64,000 nucleotides of DNA from Parascedosporium putredinis (taxonomy: Eukaryota; Ascomycota; Sordariomycetes; Microascales; Microascaceae): the NCBI GenBank assembly GCA_949357655.1, contig CASHTG010000018.1, forward strand, positions 1,116,001 through 1,180,000, given 5' to 3'. Under the pieces are notes generated by a model, which ran no database searches, was not told the DNA's origin, and saw only the letters and a list, made by a program, of their open reading frames with translations. Numbering within the stretch: position 1 is the stretch's first letter; the number at the start of each line of letters is the position of its first letter. Shown here piece by piece: positions 50,467 through 61,256 of the stretch. The position numbers and the translations under genes are program-made.

Positions 50467-53124
50467 GGCGGGAGCTCGCGGGGAACAGGTCGAGAACGGG
50501 CAGCGGGCGCGGTAGTCGAGGATATAAAGCGGCGATGCGTAGGCGTGGTCGAAGGCAGGAGAGGGGGCAAGGGCCGGTGCGAGCGAGGGCGAGGAGCAGG
50601 CAGAAGCGGCGCTAGTCGACGACTCTGGGACGAGATGGTTAAGCGAACCAGGGTGGGCGGTAGTCTGAGAACGGGAGCGAGAGTGGTAATTGTGATGGGA
50701 GGGTAGGAAAGATATGTAGAGAAAAAAAGAGCGAAGGCGGCAAAGTTAAGAAAACGAAAGAAAAAGAAAAGAAAGATCAAAAAGGGGGTGTACCGGGGAG
50801 TGTAGGGCCAAAAAAAAAAAAGGCGAGCGGTGGTGCTCGTGCTGGAGAGGTGTCTCTCGCGGAAAAGGAATTTTGAGATGGATCGAATGGGGGATCTTTG
50901 TCAAGGGTCAGATCCGTCGTGGGAAAAGCCCCCAAAAACGTCAGAGCAAGCTCCCCCAAATGTGTGCGTGGGGACGCTTCGAAGCGGGAGGCAAGGCTGA
51001 TGGTTCCTGGCGGAGCGACGAGGGCCAAGCGAGAGAGAGCACGACACGATACGACACGCGGATGGGATAGATGAGGGTGGCACAGGTCGTGAGCGTGTTC
51101 TCCTTTGATGCAGGCAGGCAAGTGAGGAGGATCAGTGGCTCACGAGGACGCAGGCAGCATGGTTCAGCTCTGGATTCAGACTCAGACTCTCAGGTTCGAC
51201 GTCGAGGACATGGGCTTTTCGGTCGTCTTTTCACCAAAAGACCACTCGAGGCAGTGTCAGCAAATGATACAGGAACCAGGACCAGGACCGGGACCAGGTT
51301 CAGGACCAAGGTCATGGAGCTAACGAGGCAACGGACCCACTACGCCCCTAGCTTAGGACCCAGGACCCCAGGGGAAAAAAAGAAAGGAAAAAAAGAGAGA
51401 GAGAGAGGCCCCCAACTTGATCCGTGACACGCAAACACTCCCTGCATGGTTGGGGTAGAATACTTGGATGCTGTGTGCGAATGGTTCAAGGACGCGGAGC
51501 AAGGTTGACGCCCTCTTGCGGAACGCTGCCTGCCCAATGAAGAAGCACCGTCTTTGCGGATGAGGGAAGCTGACCCCTATTATCTCCCATCGACCTCATC
51601 TCCCTCGTCTTCATCTCCCCTCTGCCACCCCCGCAGCTTTGTTCCGTTCTTTTTGCATCTCTCCACTTTCCTTGAGAAATACAATTAAGATGGCCCGGTG
51701 ACAGCCTTGCGCCCTATGCGGGTCTGTGTTCACTCCTGTTGGCGTGATGAGAATGCCAAAGCCGAGTCCCTTGAAGTACTCAGCTGGTGGGCTAAATGAG
51801 TGAGTATACACGGTCTATTTTGCAGGTCAAGGGCTCGTTCGTTGTAGCTACATTTGATCAATGTAGCGATTAAAGCACACGCATCCAGCAAACGGCCAAG
51901 TCGAATTGCGGACAAGGGGTATGAGCAAATCGTCCCATGGTCCGTAGGGCAGCTAGTAGCACTCCGCGTTCAATCTTTGGTAAAATGTCAAGGAAAATAC
52001 AAGTATCAATCCCTTGCTCAAATGATCACGCACACATGGATCTCCAATGGTTTCCAGCATAGGGGATGAATTGATGCGTTAGGCATCAACTAGTCTTCCT
52101 CCGCTGATTTACTTTTCTCCCCCTTGGTATTATAACAGCCCGGGGGAGAAAAAAAACGCGTGTCTTGGACATGTCGGCACTTTACGCGTCTCGAATCGTG
52201 CGCGACCGACGCCACTCGTCTCCTGCAGCCAGTGGCTTATCACTACACGCCCACGCTCGTGTCCACTTCCCTCGCACCTGTGCCTCTCACCACACAACCA
52301 CAACTCCAGGATTCACGATAAGCACTGAACCCTACCTCGTCCGATTCGAAACTGTTAAAGCAACCTTCTGCAAGGCCCTTACAAACCAAAAAAAAAAAAA
52401 AAAAAAAAAAACAGCCACCCTAAAAGCAAAGCCCACGCTAAACAAGTCATTTGAGCTGACAATCGCAATCCTGGCGAGAATGCCTGACCTCGTGTGGTCT
52501 AGTTGGTTGAAAGCGTGCCACCAAACGTGAGTGAACAGGGGCTTGCTTGTTCTTCACTGTAACGTCACGGCTTGAAAGAAGATTAGAGATGGCCCATTCC
52601 AAGATACCATGCCGACGCATGCTGCAGGCAAGACAAACCATCGGGTAGGTGCCGTTCTATCATTCGTTAAAATATATTCTTCAACTCTGCGAAGGAAGAC
52701 GTCTTGCTTTGCTGGCCGATACACTCGACTTGGCCATCGCCAATTTCTGCTTAATCTTTCGTCCATGTCACCCGAGTACAGTCAATAGATAAACTGAAAG
52801 ATGAGAATGCGAGAGATGGAGCAAGAGGAATAGAGAGAGGACCACCAAAAAGGTCTAAAAATTAAGCCACTATATATATACCGTTCTCTAGCTTCATGTA
52901 AAATCGCCTGGCCAATGCAATCATGGGAGATGTACCTATATAAGACAACGCCAAGCAAAGCAAAAGAAGCCAAGAGAGAAAATCGAAAATGGGAAAAGGG
53001 AGGGGTGGGAGAGAAGTGTACAAGAAAAAAAATAGAGGAAGCCATGTGAGGTTTGGCGCAAGGGAGAGAAGATCAAGAGAAACCACCCAGCACCGGCGGC
53101 CCTACGTCGTAGATACCACCGCGC
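50467..53124. other. Intergenic stretch between UNG1 and the MTM1-like gene
   Basis: UNG1 promoter side: GC-rich and CpG-rich up to about 50650, then A-rich runs at 50720-50820. Degenerate ccagga/ggacca repeats lie at 51273-51312 and a GA-rich patch at 51370-51410. A 24-A run sits at 52388-52411. TATA-rich sequence at 52868-52880 falls downstream of the MTM1-like stop. I see no gene. Confidence 0.6.
52388..52411. repeat. Poly-A run of 24
   Basis: Twenty-four consecutive A. There is no adjoining coding remnant or target-site duplication that would mark a retroposed copy, so I treat it as a simple homopolymer. Confidence 0.85.
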
Positions 53125-54579
53125 TCACAGCCTCCCCGCTCTGTCCAGGCCAGACTTTTCGTTCACGCTCCGAAACACCCTCTTGGAGACCTCGTAGCTG
53201 CTAATCATGATGGCGCACGCGGGCGCGACTTTGAGCGTCCGGGGATCCATCCTCCACAGCCCCGCCACGCCCTCGTTCTTGAAAATGTGCCAGAGTAGCC
53301 GCACCATGGACTTGTCCTCGGGTACGCCCGCCACCGCCGCCTCCGCCGCCGCTTTGCTGCCGTCGCGCCACACTTGCGTGCGCGTCTTGCCCACGTCGAA
53401 CGGCATCGTCAACACTGACGCCGCAGCTCCCGACGTGGCGCCCGCGATGAAGCTGTCCGTAAACGTCTCGCGGTGGTTGTCGTGGCTTTGCGATCGCCGC
53501 CGCACCTGGCTCTTGGGTCCGATGCGGTCAAACGAACGACCTCGCCGTTCGTCCCGCATGTCGGTAAGCTTGCCCCGTATGTACTCGTAACCCCACCAGT
53601 AGATACCCGAGAATGGGACATCCCTCCACAGCGTCAGGGTCAGTCCCCTCCACAGCGACCGGTACCCTTGGGAAGATACCATATCTTGGATGCCCCGAAA
53701 CGTCTCGAGCACATGGTTTGTGCCCGGCTCACCCGCTGTTGCCTGGAGCCGGGTCTTGAAGAGCTCGACGGGACTCACCGCCGCCGCCGCAAGCGTTCGC
53801 GCGGTCGAGCCCGCGACGAGGGTACGTAGTCATCCGGTACCGACTGCGCAATCGGGCTCTTGGCGTTCACACGCAGCCAGTCGTACCCAGTAAGGTAAAT
53901 CATGTTGGCCGGGATCGCCATTACGAGCGTTGGCGACAGGCCCTTCCACAGCCGAGTGAAGCCCTCGTTGCGGGCAATCTTCTTGAATCCGTCCATTGTG
54001 GAGCTTATCGTCCTCCTCTGCGCCTCCTGCACTGCGCAGTCGATGTTGGTGAGCGTCACCGTCGCCGCCGCCGCTGGCCCGGAGCGCGGTGCCATGATGC
54101 AGAACTCGGCATTATTGTTGGAAAAGAAGACCTCGCGGCAACAAGATGTCACGCCGAGGTCGGCGGCGCGGAGGTTCTGGAGGGAGGTTGTCGTCAGGGC
54201 GAGTTTGGAAAAATCGATCGGGGAGGCTTCGCGACAGCTTGTGCTTGGAGCCGGACTCGGACCACGTCAAGGGAGTTACTATTAGGTTGTGAATCATCAT
54301 TAGTACACTGTAGTAACCTCAATTTGAGATTCTCCGTTCAAGGGAATGGGGGTGGGAGAGGGGGCAGAAAAATCATCCGATGCGCACTTGCGGCCTCTCG
54401 GGGATGCCAGGACCAAAAGAATAGCGCAAGCAAAGAAAAAAACCGATTGACGTGTGCAACATACCGAGGAGAGAGGTTAACAGGCTGCCCGATATCGCCG
54501 ACATCATTTTCTGTCCCGCCGTGATATCGTCTTCGCTGCCCGCATCGCGTAGGTTTCGGTTGATCGTGGCCGAAGCCAT
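53125..54579 (-). CDS. Mitochondrial carrier, MTM1/SLC25A39-40 type
   Basis: Inner-membrane SLC25 carrier. Yeast MTM1 affects manganese/iron handling and SOD2 activation; mammalian SLC25A39/40 import glutathione. Exon 1 is 54579-54465, intron 54464-54279, exon 2 54278-53125; corrected length 423 residues. The three carrier repeats show TPLDVVRVRLQAQ, SPVELFKTRLQA and MPFDVGKTRTQVW. Assignment to the MTM1 branch rests on the N-terminus (ITAGQKMMSAISGSLLTSLL), the CCREVFFSNNN insertion in repeat 1, TRLWKGLSPTLVMAIPANMI and LKVAPACAIMISSYEVSKRV. Frame breaks: GGG at 54271-54273, A5 at 54209-54213 and GGG at 53820-53822 (plus strand), one base short at each. In repeat 3, RMDPRTLK stands where the family has a Gly-Trp-Ile-Pro-like stretch, which is explicable by three more lost bases that keep the frame. 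Confidence 0.92.
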
Positions 54580-54615
54580 TTCGGTTGCGGCCTCCGCAGC
54601 GCCGGCCCAGAATCT

Positions 54616-54677
54616 ATCCTGATCTTGTTCTATAGCCGTTGCTCGGATCCTGATCTTGTTCTATAGCCGTTGCTCGG
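54616..54677. repeat. Perfect 31-bp tandem duplication upstream of the MTM1-like gene
   Basis: Two identical 31-base copies lie head to tail (54616-54646 and 54647-54677), each starting atcctgatcttg and ending gttgctcgg. They start 37 bases upstream of the carrier's start codon, so they are likely in its 5' UTR or core promoter. A recent duplication or an assembly artefact are both possible. Confidence 0.9.
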
Positions 54678-56225
54678 ACGATCGGGGTCATATCAGCGGG
54701 AAACCGCGCATGATCTGGGGGGCGTCGGGGAGTTCGGAGGTGGGTTGGTAGGCGTTCAGCGAAGAATAGATAAAGAAAAAAAAAAAAAAAAAAAACGTGA
54801 GGAGAAAAACGTGCCGAGCGAATATGGGAAAGAAGAAAGAATCCGGGATATAAGGCAGACGAAACCCAAAAAAATTATCCCCAGTACATGGATGGTCGGT
54901 GGTAAAAGAAATCGCGATATTACCAAATGACGAGGAAAGAATTAATTTGCCCCCGACTCCCAAGAATGAAAGGATGATGGAAGCTGGTGGAGCTTTCTTT
55001 GAGGGTATCTTTTTCTTTTTCTTTTTTCTTTTTCTTTCTACCAGCCGGTTTCCTAATGCGTCATGTTCGCGTAGGAGGAGCGAACTCGGCCTTAAGAAAA
55101 ATTCGGCTGTGAGTGCGAGAGGGGCGACCGCGGAAAAAGCCGAGAGACAGAGACTCACTGGTCCCTTGTTCTTTTCAATAGCTGGCGACTCACCTCAAAG
55201 CCACGGAAACCCGGCACTGATTGATAATGCAGCTGTGGTGGCGTTACTCTCCCTTCAATCGCCCCAACTATCCCAACCAACTTGAACCCTCCTTAGCGTC
55301 CCACACAAAGCCTTTGATAGCCGCAAAGATGGAAGATCTATGCATCTATTGCCTCCACATCAGCGTTTAGCTTGTCCGATCTAGGCGTCCGAGCCTTGGC
55401 TTCCGTGCAGTGCTTGCTGTACTTGGTTGATGAATGGATTCAATTCTTAGAGGGCAACGTACGTTCTACTCCCACGAGAAATGTATTGAGGTGTCCACCC
55501 CATGTCTTGCAAATGAAAGGCGCAATTCAAGTCTCAAGCAGCGGATTGTATCTTATTATTACAGTGGAGGCATCCGAAACCACATCTCCATCCTCTCTCT
55601 TCCCGTAATGCCTCTCCACCTAGCCCGTTCCAAGGTTGATAACGAGCAAGAAAGCGAGTATTAGGAAATCCCGCCATGAGGATTTCTTGCGCCTTTCGGT
55701 AAATAAACGGGAAGAAAATAAAACAAGAAGATGATAACTGGGAAAGGGAGAAAAAGGAAATCGTAGACCCAATATTGTACACTTCATATCCCCATAAAAC
55801 GCCTACAAACCACCATCTCCATGGTTTCCTTGGTCTCAAAGCGAGACGGGAAGCGCAAGCGAGACCGAGGCGACATATGCCTCCCATAAGCGGAATCATC
55901 GAGCAACGTCAAACCAAACACCGCCCTTGTCCATGTCCACGGGTTGTTGCCATCCTTTTGAGTCCAGACCTTGCATACCCTTCCTATGGCCCTTCTACCC
56001 ACTCGCCTGCCATAGTAAAGGGGTAAAAAGAGAGAAGAAGAAAAGCCCAATGCAACTAACTCCCCGAGTTTTGGTTTTTGTGGACCGTCCGTATCTATTT
56101 ACACACTCATCAAAAGTGAGGGTTCCGATACGTCTTCCAGGACGAGAACCGCGATCGTACGTGAGAAAAACAAGAAACAAAAGAGGAAAAAAAGGAAAGG
56201 GAAAGGAAAGAGGAACCAACGATAT

Positions 56226-56228
<3 letters not shown>

Positions 56229-56257
<29 letters not shown>
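56229..56257. repeat. (GA)n dinucleotide microsatellite
   Basis: About 14 GA units about 375 bases downstream of the transcription-factor stop codon, within purine-rich sequence. Confidence 0.9.
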
Positions 56258-56260
<3 letters not shown>

Positions 56261-56633
56261 CAGGAGTTCGTAGCAAGGAAATGAGAACCTCGCATAAGAG
56301 AGCGAGGGCTTTGAAAGCCAGACCCAAGGAAAACATTACGTGAAAACGCTCCATGTAAAAAGAGAGCAAGGGGAAGGATTGGGTGATGAACTGGAGGGGA
56401 AGAAAGAGGAAAACCAAACTTGGTCATTAGTTTCCGTTTCCCCATCCTCAACGCAGTCAAGGAGAGAGATATATGGCAAAGGGGGCCACAGCAGCAAAGA
56501 GAAAAGAGCCCTCAGCCTGCGAAATCCGTGGCCATGAAAAAACGCCTCATAAGATAGACAAGGCAAGACGATGATGAATGATGATAGTACGGCTTAACGC
56601 AGATTCTGTGTGCCGGATGCTGGCCGACTTCCA

Positions 56634-59600
56634 CTAGTGTCGTTTCATCGGTCCGCCGTCATAGTCCCAAGCGCGTTTGAGGCCAACCTCATAGACACTG
56701 GCGACCGACTCTTGCCACATGGCTGGTGTGATGAAGTTTGGCATGGGCGCTGCTGTAAATTGTTGTGCAGGCATCGCTTGCGCTCCTGATGTCAGAGGAT
56801 CGGCCGGAAGGCTCGAATAGCTTGACATATCGGGAGGGCTCGAGGACGAAGACTTCATCGATGCTGCATTCATGCCGCCGGAGTTGGGGCTAGGCTGTTG
56901 CGCCTGCGGGTTGCCAAATGACGCATTCCAATTTCTAAGCACTGTGTGTTAGCTGAGACAATCGCCACGGGTTGCAGTTTTGCAGTTCGTCGGTCCGGGG
57001 GCGCTACTTACTCGAAGATCCTCGCCGGATTCCAGCTCGGTTGTTCCCCCATCGGCATTGGCTGTCCGATCCCTGGGCCCTGGGTTGCCTGACCAGCAAA
57101 AACCATCATCGGAGAGGCGTTCTTCCCATCAGGAGGTCCTGCTGAGATGGGCGGGGTGATGGCTTGAGTGGAAAATCCCATCTGAGACGCCTGGAGGTTG
57201 CTTGGGCTCCCTTGAGAATGAAGCTGGCTGCCGGGGGTTATCAGAGGCCTATAGCCCGGACTTGAGCGAGGTGGTGTCGCGGCGCTGGATGTCGGGCTCC
57301 CGTAGGGAAAGAGGGCTTGAGGACAAACGGCTTCCTCGTATCCATCGAGAAGGCTTCTCGAACGGCGTCAATTTGCCTTTGCAGTTCCGGCATCGGCCAT
57401 ACTACCATGATCTTCTCCATAACTCGCATCTGCCTCTGGAAAAACTCTCTAGAGTCTGTGTTCAAGTCGGGGTCCGGAGAAGTCATCGCAACCTAAAAGA
57501 CCAAGTGCGTTAGCGGAGGACAAAATGCTCGAGATATCGGTGGGGGAATCGCGCGCGAGGGTTGCTGGACATGAGGAATCCCGTTGTCCCCTGCTACATG
57601 ACTTACCAGGTGCAGTACGACGCATGACAAGGCACAGTAGACCGGGAAGCTGAACCCACGGAGCATGTACTGAAGGCCACTCATGCCAAATGAGTTCAAT
57701 ATGGCTTCCTGTACCCTGCATATCGCCTTGGCCGAGGAATAACATATCATCATATGCTGCTTCCACTTCCCCTCAAGATCATTGGGATCACAGAATGCTA
57801 GCTGCGGCCGGTGAAGCAGTATGAAAGTCAAGTAATGATACTGGTGGAGGTTCCCAACGAATGGGGACGGGATCCAGGGTGGTGAGTTGTCGGGAGGAAA
57901 CGTGATAGATAGATCAGCTGGTAGCTCTGCAAGCCACGAATTCAAAGAGGGGTTGAGCTGAACAAACTCGGGGTCAATGCCCCATTCCTTTCTCTTCTTG
58001 ATGCGCGCATACACCGAGTTCATTCGGCTGACATTTCGGACTAGCCTGGCAAGGTGAGTGAAATTCCGGCTTACAACAGCCTCTTCCTCATCGTCGCCAG
58101 GAATGGGTTGGGGCAAGCGGAAGTCGACCTCATCGATATCCACCGCCAGATCCGTGCGTCCTACAATAGCCATATGTGAGCTGTGCTCCACGAGAAGGAT
58201 CAATGTGGAAGGATGTTCAAATCGCGAGGGGTGCGGCTCGAGATGAAACTTTGTTGCTTACCTTGAGGGGACCCAATCATTACTTCGAGGGCAAAAACGG
58301 TTTGCCAGATGCGGGTCTTCATGCGGCATTCCAACTCTGTCGACTCGCACCCTCTACCCGCTTGGTGATCCGCGTAATGCTCGTCCAGGCCAAGATCTTT
58401 GCCCATCTGAACGCACTGTACTATAGCCATCCAAGACCGATAGTAGTAACCTTTCTTAGGAGCTCCTTCCTTGGCCTTGAGGATGATCAAGAGGGCTTGG
58501 AGAGTACTGAGGCGAGGGACGTCCATGAATGCATCGGCATGCGCTAGCTTGGGTCAGTACCAATATTCCCTAACTGCAGTGCGGCGCTTGGACACTCTGA
58601 GAAGTGCTTACCCGCTGCTAAAGCTAGCCACTGCTGGCCTTGAGCCGGCTCATCCGCTAGCCTTCCGGCAATGGCAAACATGGCTTCTAGGATCAACGGC
58701 GAGATTGCCGCTCTATTCGTGTTCCACTGCTGATAGAAGATTGCCTTGCTGAGTACGGGGAGGAAGGGATGTACGTTGGTGAAGTATAGGTCGAGATACT
58801 GGTGTGCCGTAGCGTCATCGGGCATCAGGGCCGGTGGGATCCTGATTTTTCCGGGGGTCATTGGAGGCAAAACAACGCTGAAATCGTCGACTTCATCGAT
58901 CACGGGCTCCTCTTCTCGTCGAAAGGAAGCCTTGTTCCGCAGATATGGTGCTGTATTTTCGCGGCATGTCAGATCGCGCCTCACACCAGTCGTTCACGCA
59001 TGGAAAAAAGCGGGATAAGTGGGAAACACAGAGGAGGCTACCCATCGTGGAGCCGATTGATGCTTACCTGTGCCAGCTTCGTTGACCTTCAAGGAGCCTA
59101 AAAGGTCTGCTAGGTCCGGTTGGCCATAACTATCCTGGGAATATGAACCAGGGGAATTTTCTTGAGCTGGGCCTCCATGCATGGGGGCGTCGGGAAAACA
59201 TTGTGCGAAGCGTAGCTTTCGTCGACAACGTTAACAGCGGGATTGACGCTCGCGTAATGCAGGTTCGGTTGTGATTGCTGTTGCGCATCGGGGTACTGGA
59301 CTGCCTGGAAGAGATTTGTCTGGCTCTCTGCAAAAGAAGGCTGCTGGTATATGGGACCGCCGGCCTTTGGCGTAGTGTTCATCATGGACTGCTGCGAGTA
59401 GCCTCCATGAACAGAAGTAGGGGCAGCACTGAAGCTTCGACTGGAGGGATCATAGGCAGACATCGGGGTAGAGGAAGCTGAAGCACTGCCGCTTTGCATC
59501 GTCGGGGCGCTATCGATCCCACCTTCAGTCGTGGCACCATCGAAGCCATTCGGGCGGACGCAATGGAGCTTGAGTCGGACACACGCGGAACATGGCCAAG

Positions 59601-59938
59601 TATTTGTGGTGGCGGCATCACATTTGATTTTGCGCCTTCGGCACCCTTCGCATGCGCGCATCACTACAGAATTTCGAGTAACCAAGTAAGCATGAAAAAT
59701 CGCCAAGTCAGCCGTGCTCAGGTGGAAGGCATACCTTTGAGCCTCTTGTGGCGGTTGTGCTCGTCGACGAAGACATAATCTAGCGGGGTTCAGGGTTAGT
59801 CGAGGATCTGCTGCTGCACCTCGGCAGAATGCGCACATCGATGCAGAGGGCGGAAAAAAGGAAGCGCAAGAGAGGGGAGGTCGGCGCACTCTTTTGCGCC
59901 TGCGGCGCAGGCTGAGGGACGAAGTTAAAAGACGCCAT
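56634..59938 (-). CDS. Zn2Cys6 transcription factor with fungal_trans domain
   Basis: Fungal binuclear-cluster regulator. Eight exons: 59938-59890, 59779-59735, 59663-59068, 58950-58612, 58543-58262, 58160-57607, 57492-57012, 56934-56634; 882 residues after correction. The DNA-binding cluster CEGCRRRKIKC...CSACVRLKLHC places its six Cys at 36, 39, 46, 56, 59 and 66 (spacing 2-6-9-2-6), preceded by YVFVDEHNRHKRLK. A Gln/Ser/Pro-rich linker follows, then the middle homology domain from about 280 (YFTNVHPFLPVL, FAIAGRLADEPA, YYYRSWMAIVQCVQMGKDLG, KTRIWQTVFALEVMIG, MSGLQYMLRGFSFPVYC). The tail ends with TPAMWQESVASVYEVGLKRA and MKRH. Frame breaks: G5 at 59183-59187 and GGG at 57313-57315, one base short each. 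In-frame ATGs at 59986 and 60094 could extend the N-terminus by 16 or 52 residues. The C-terminal half resembles my memory of xylanase regulators (XlnR/Xyr1), but the zinc cluster does not, so I give no name. Confidence 0.9.
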
Positions 59939-60677
59939 TTGCGAGCTCTGGGGGAGGATCTTCCTAGAGGTCGGATCGTGGGTCATGACGAGGATACGTG
60001 AGAGGGCGGAGGAGGGCAAAGCAAGGGTCGCGTATAAACGACCGTTACTTGCCGGCGAATTCGATGGCGATGCAGGAACGAGACATGAACTCAACGGTCG
60101 AGGTGAAGGAAGGGTCTTTCGGCGACGTGGATGACGGAGGCGGGAGTGACGAGGGGATGGAGGAGAGTGTCTCCCACAGTCACGCGATTTGAGTTTGGGT
60201 GAACGGGAGAATAAGTTTGAAGAGATGGGGATATCTCTTCAATGGTGGAGGTGGGATTCTGGGTATGAAGTACTAGTACGGTGCGTAGGTCGAGGGCGAA
60301 ATGACTTGAACAAGCGCAACGAGCATTGGCAATGTGGAAGTGGACGCTAGTCCTCTCAATTCGACAAGAGCACAGAGAAGGGAGGGGGAGGTAGGGGGTG
60401 TGCAGTGCGCTGGAGTGGGGTGGACAAAGGTTGGAGGTGCGGGTGTATGTGCACTCGGGAGATGGGAGGAGGGAGGGAGCACCCATGGGTGGATGACTGT
60501 CTCGGCCGGTCCTGGGTGCGAGGAAGGGGGAATGCCAGAGAGGTGGGTAGGCAAGGTAGGGTAGGGGCGACTGGGTACGCAGCTACCTCAGTACTTGGGT
60601 CCAGTGTACTTGCCAGACAAGATGACGGGACCAAGGTGGTAATCAACAGGCACAGATCATTACCAATACACCCAGTC

Positions 60678-60725
60678 GATGGATGGATGGACCCATCAGT
60701 CCATCAATCCATCAATCGATTCATC
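60678..60725. repeat. GGAT/ATCC tetranucleotide array, proximal
   Basis: gatggatggatgg followed by ccatcagtccatcaatccatcaatcg, so the two halves are roughly inverted and could pair as a hairpin. Confidence 0.7.
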
Positions 60726-61154
60726 GTTCTGGGTGACCGCGGCTTCGACTCGCGACTCGTTCCTTGTCTTCAAGGGCTCTTTTTGCCTGGGTTGGTCCGG
60801 TGTCTGCCAAACCAAAGGACTGGTCCATCGCCAGTCCCTCGTCCTTCCACTTGTATTGGTGTAAGTGAGGGGGCGAGGCTCAAGCAACAAATTTGGCCTT
60901 TTTTCTCGCGGCCTTTTTCAAATACACTAGACAAAGGTCATTCCTAACTTTGTTCAAGGGACCGCTCCTTGTAATCAATCCTTCTTCTTGAGGCTTCGCC
61001 TTGCTGCTGCAGCTCAAGTCTGCACTAGTATTTCAAATCCCCTTTCCAAGAAATTGATCACTGGAACAAGTGGTCTTTTTCAAGCGCTGCAGGAACACCC
61101 CACCGACTTCCGAGTTGACACCGAGGAAGTTCCCCAGCACAGTGCCCTAGACGT

Positions 61155-61256
61155 AATGGATGGCATGGATGGCTGGATGGATCAATCAATCAAATGGATC
61201 TCTATCCATGGAATGGATTGATGGATCAGCACTATGGATTGGATGGATCCATTGAT
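61155..61256. repeat. GGAT/ATCC tetranucleotide array, distal
   Basis: About 100 bases of degenerate atggatgg units with internal palindromes (tccatgga, ggatcc) and an atcaatcaatca stretch. It is related in sequence to the array 430 bases before it and to the one near 26.0 kb. Confidence 0.7.

Larger units (their letters stand above)
54580..56633. other. Intergenic stretch between MTM1-like and Zn2Cys6 genes
   Basis: Promoter side of the MTM1-like gene, containing the 31-bp tandem duplication and a 20-A run (54776-54795), then about 1.3 kb downstream of the transcription-factor gene with purine-rich sequence at 56160-56260. No coding evidence. Confidence 0.6.

Noticed and set aside
52388..52411. 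Poly-A as the tail of a retroposed element
   Set aside because: No target-site duplication or coding remnant was visible beside it.
28525..59938. Programmed ribosomal frameshifting or a pseudogenised block as the cause of the broken frames
   Set aside because: Too many sites in unrelated housekeeping genes, no shared slippery sequence, only losses and no nonsense substitutions; base under-calling explains it more simply.
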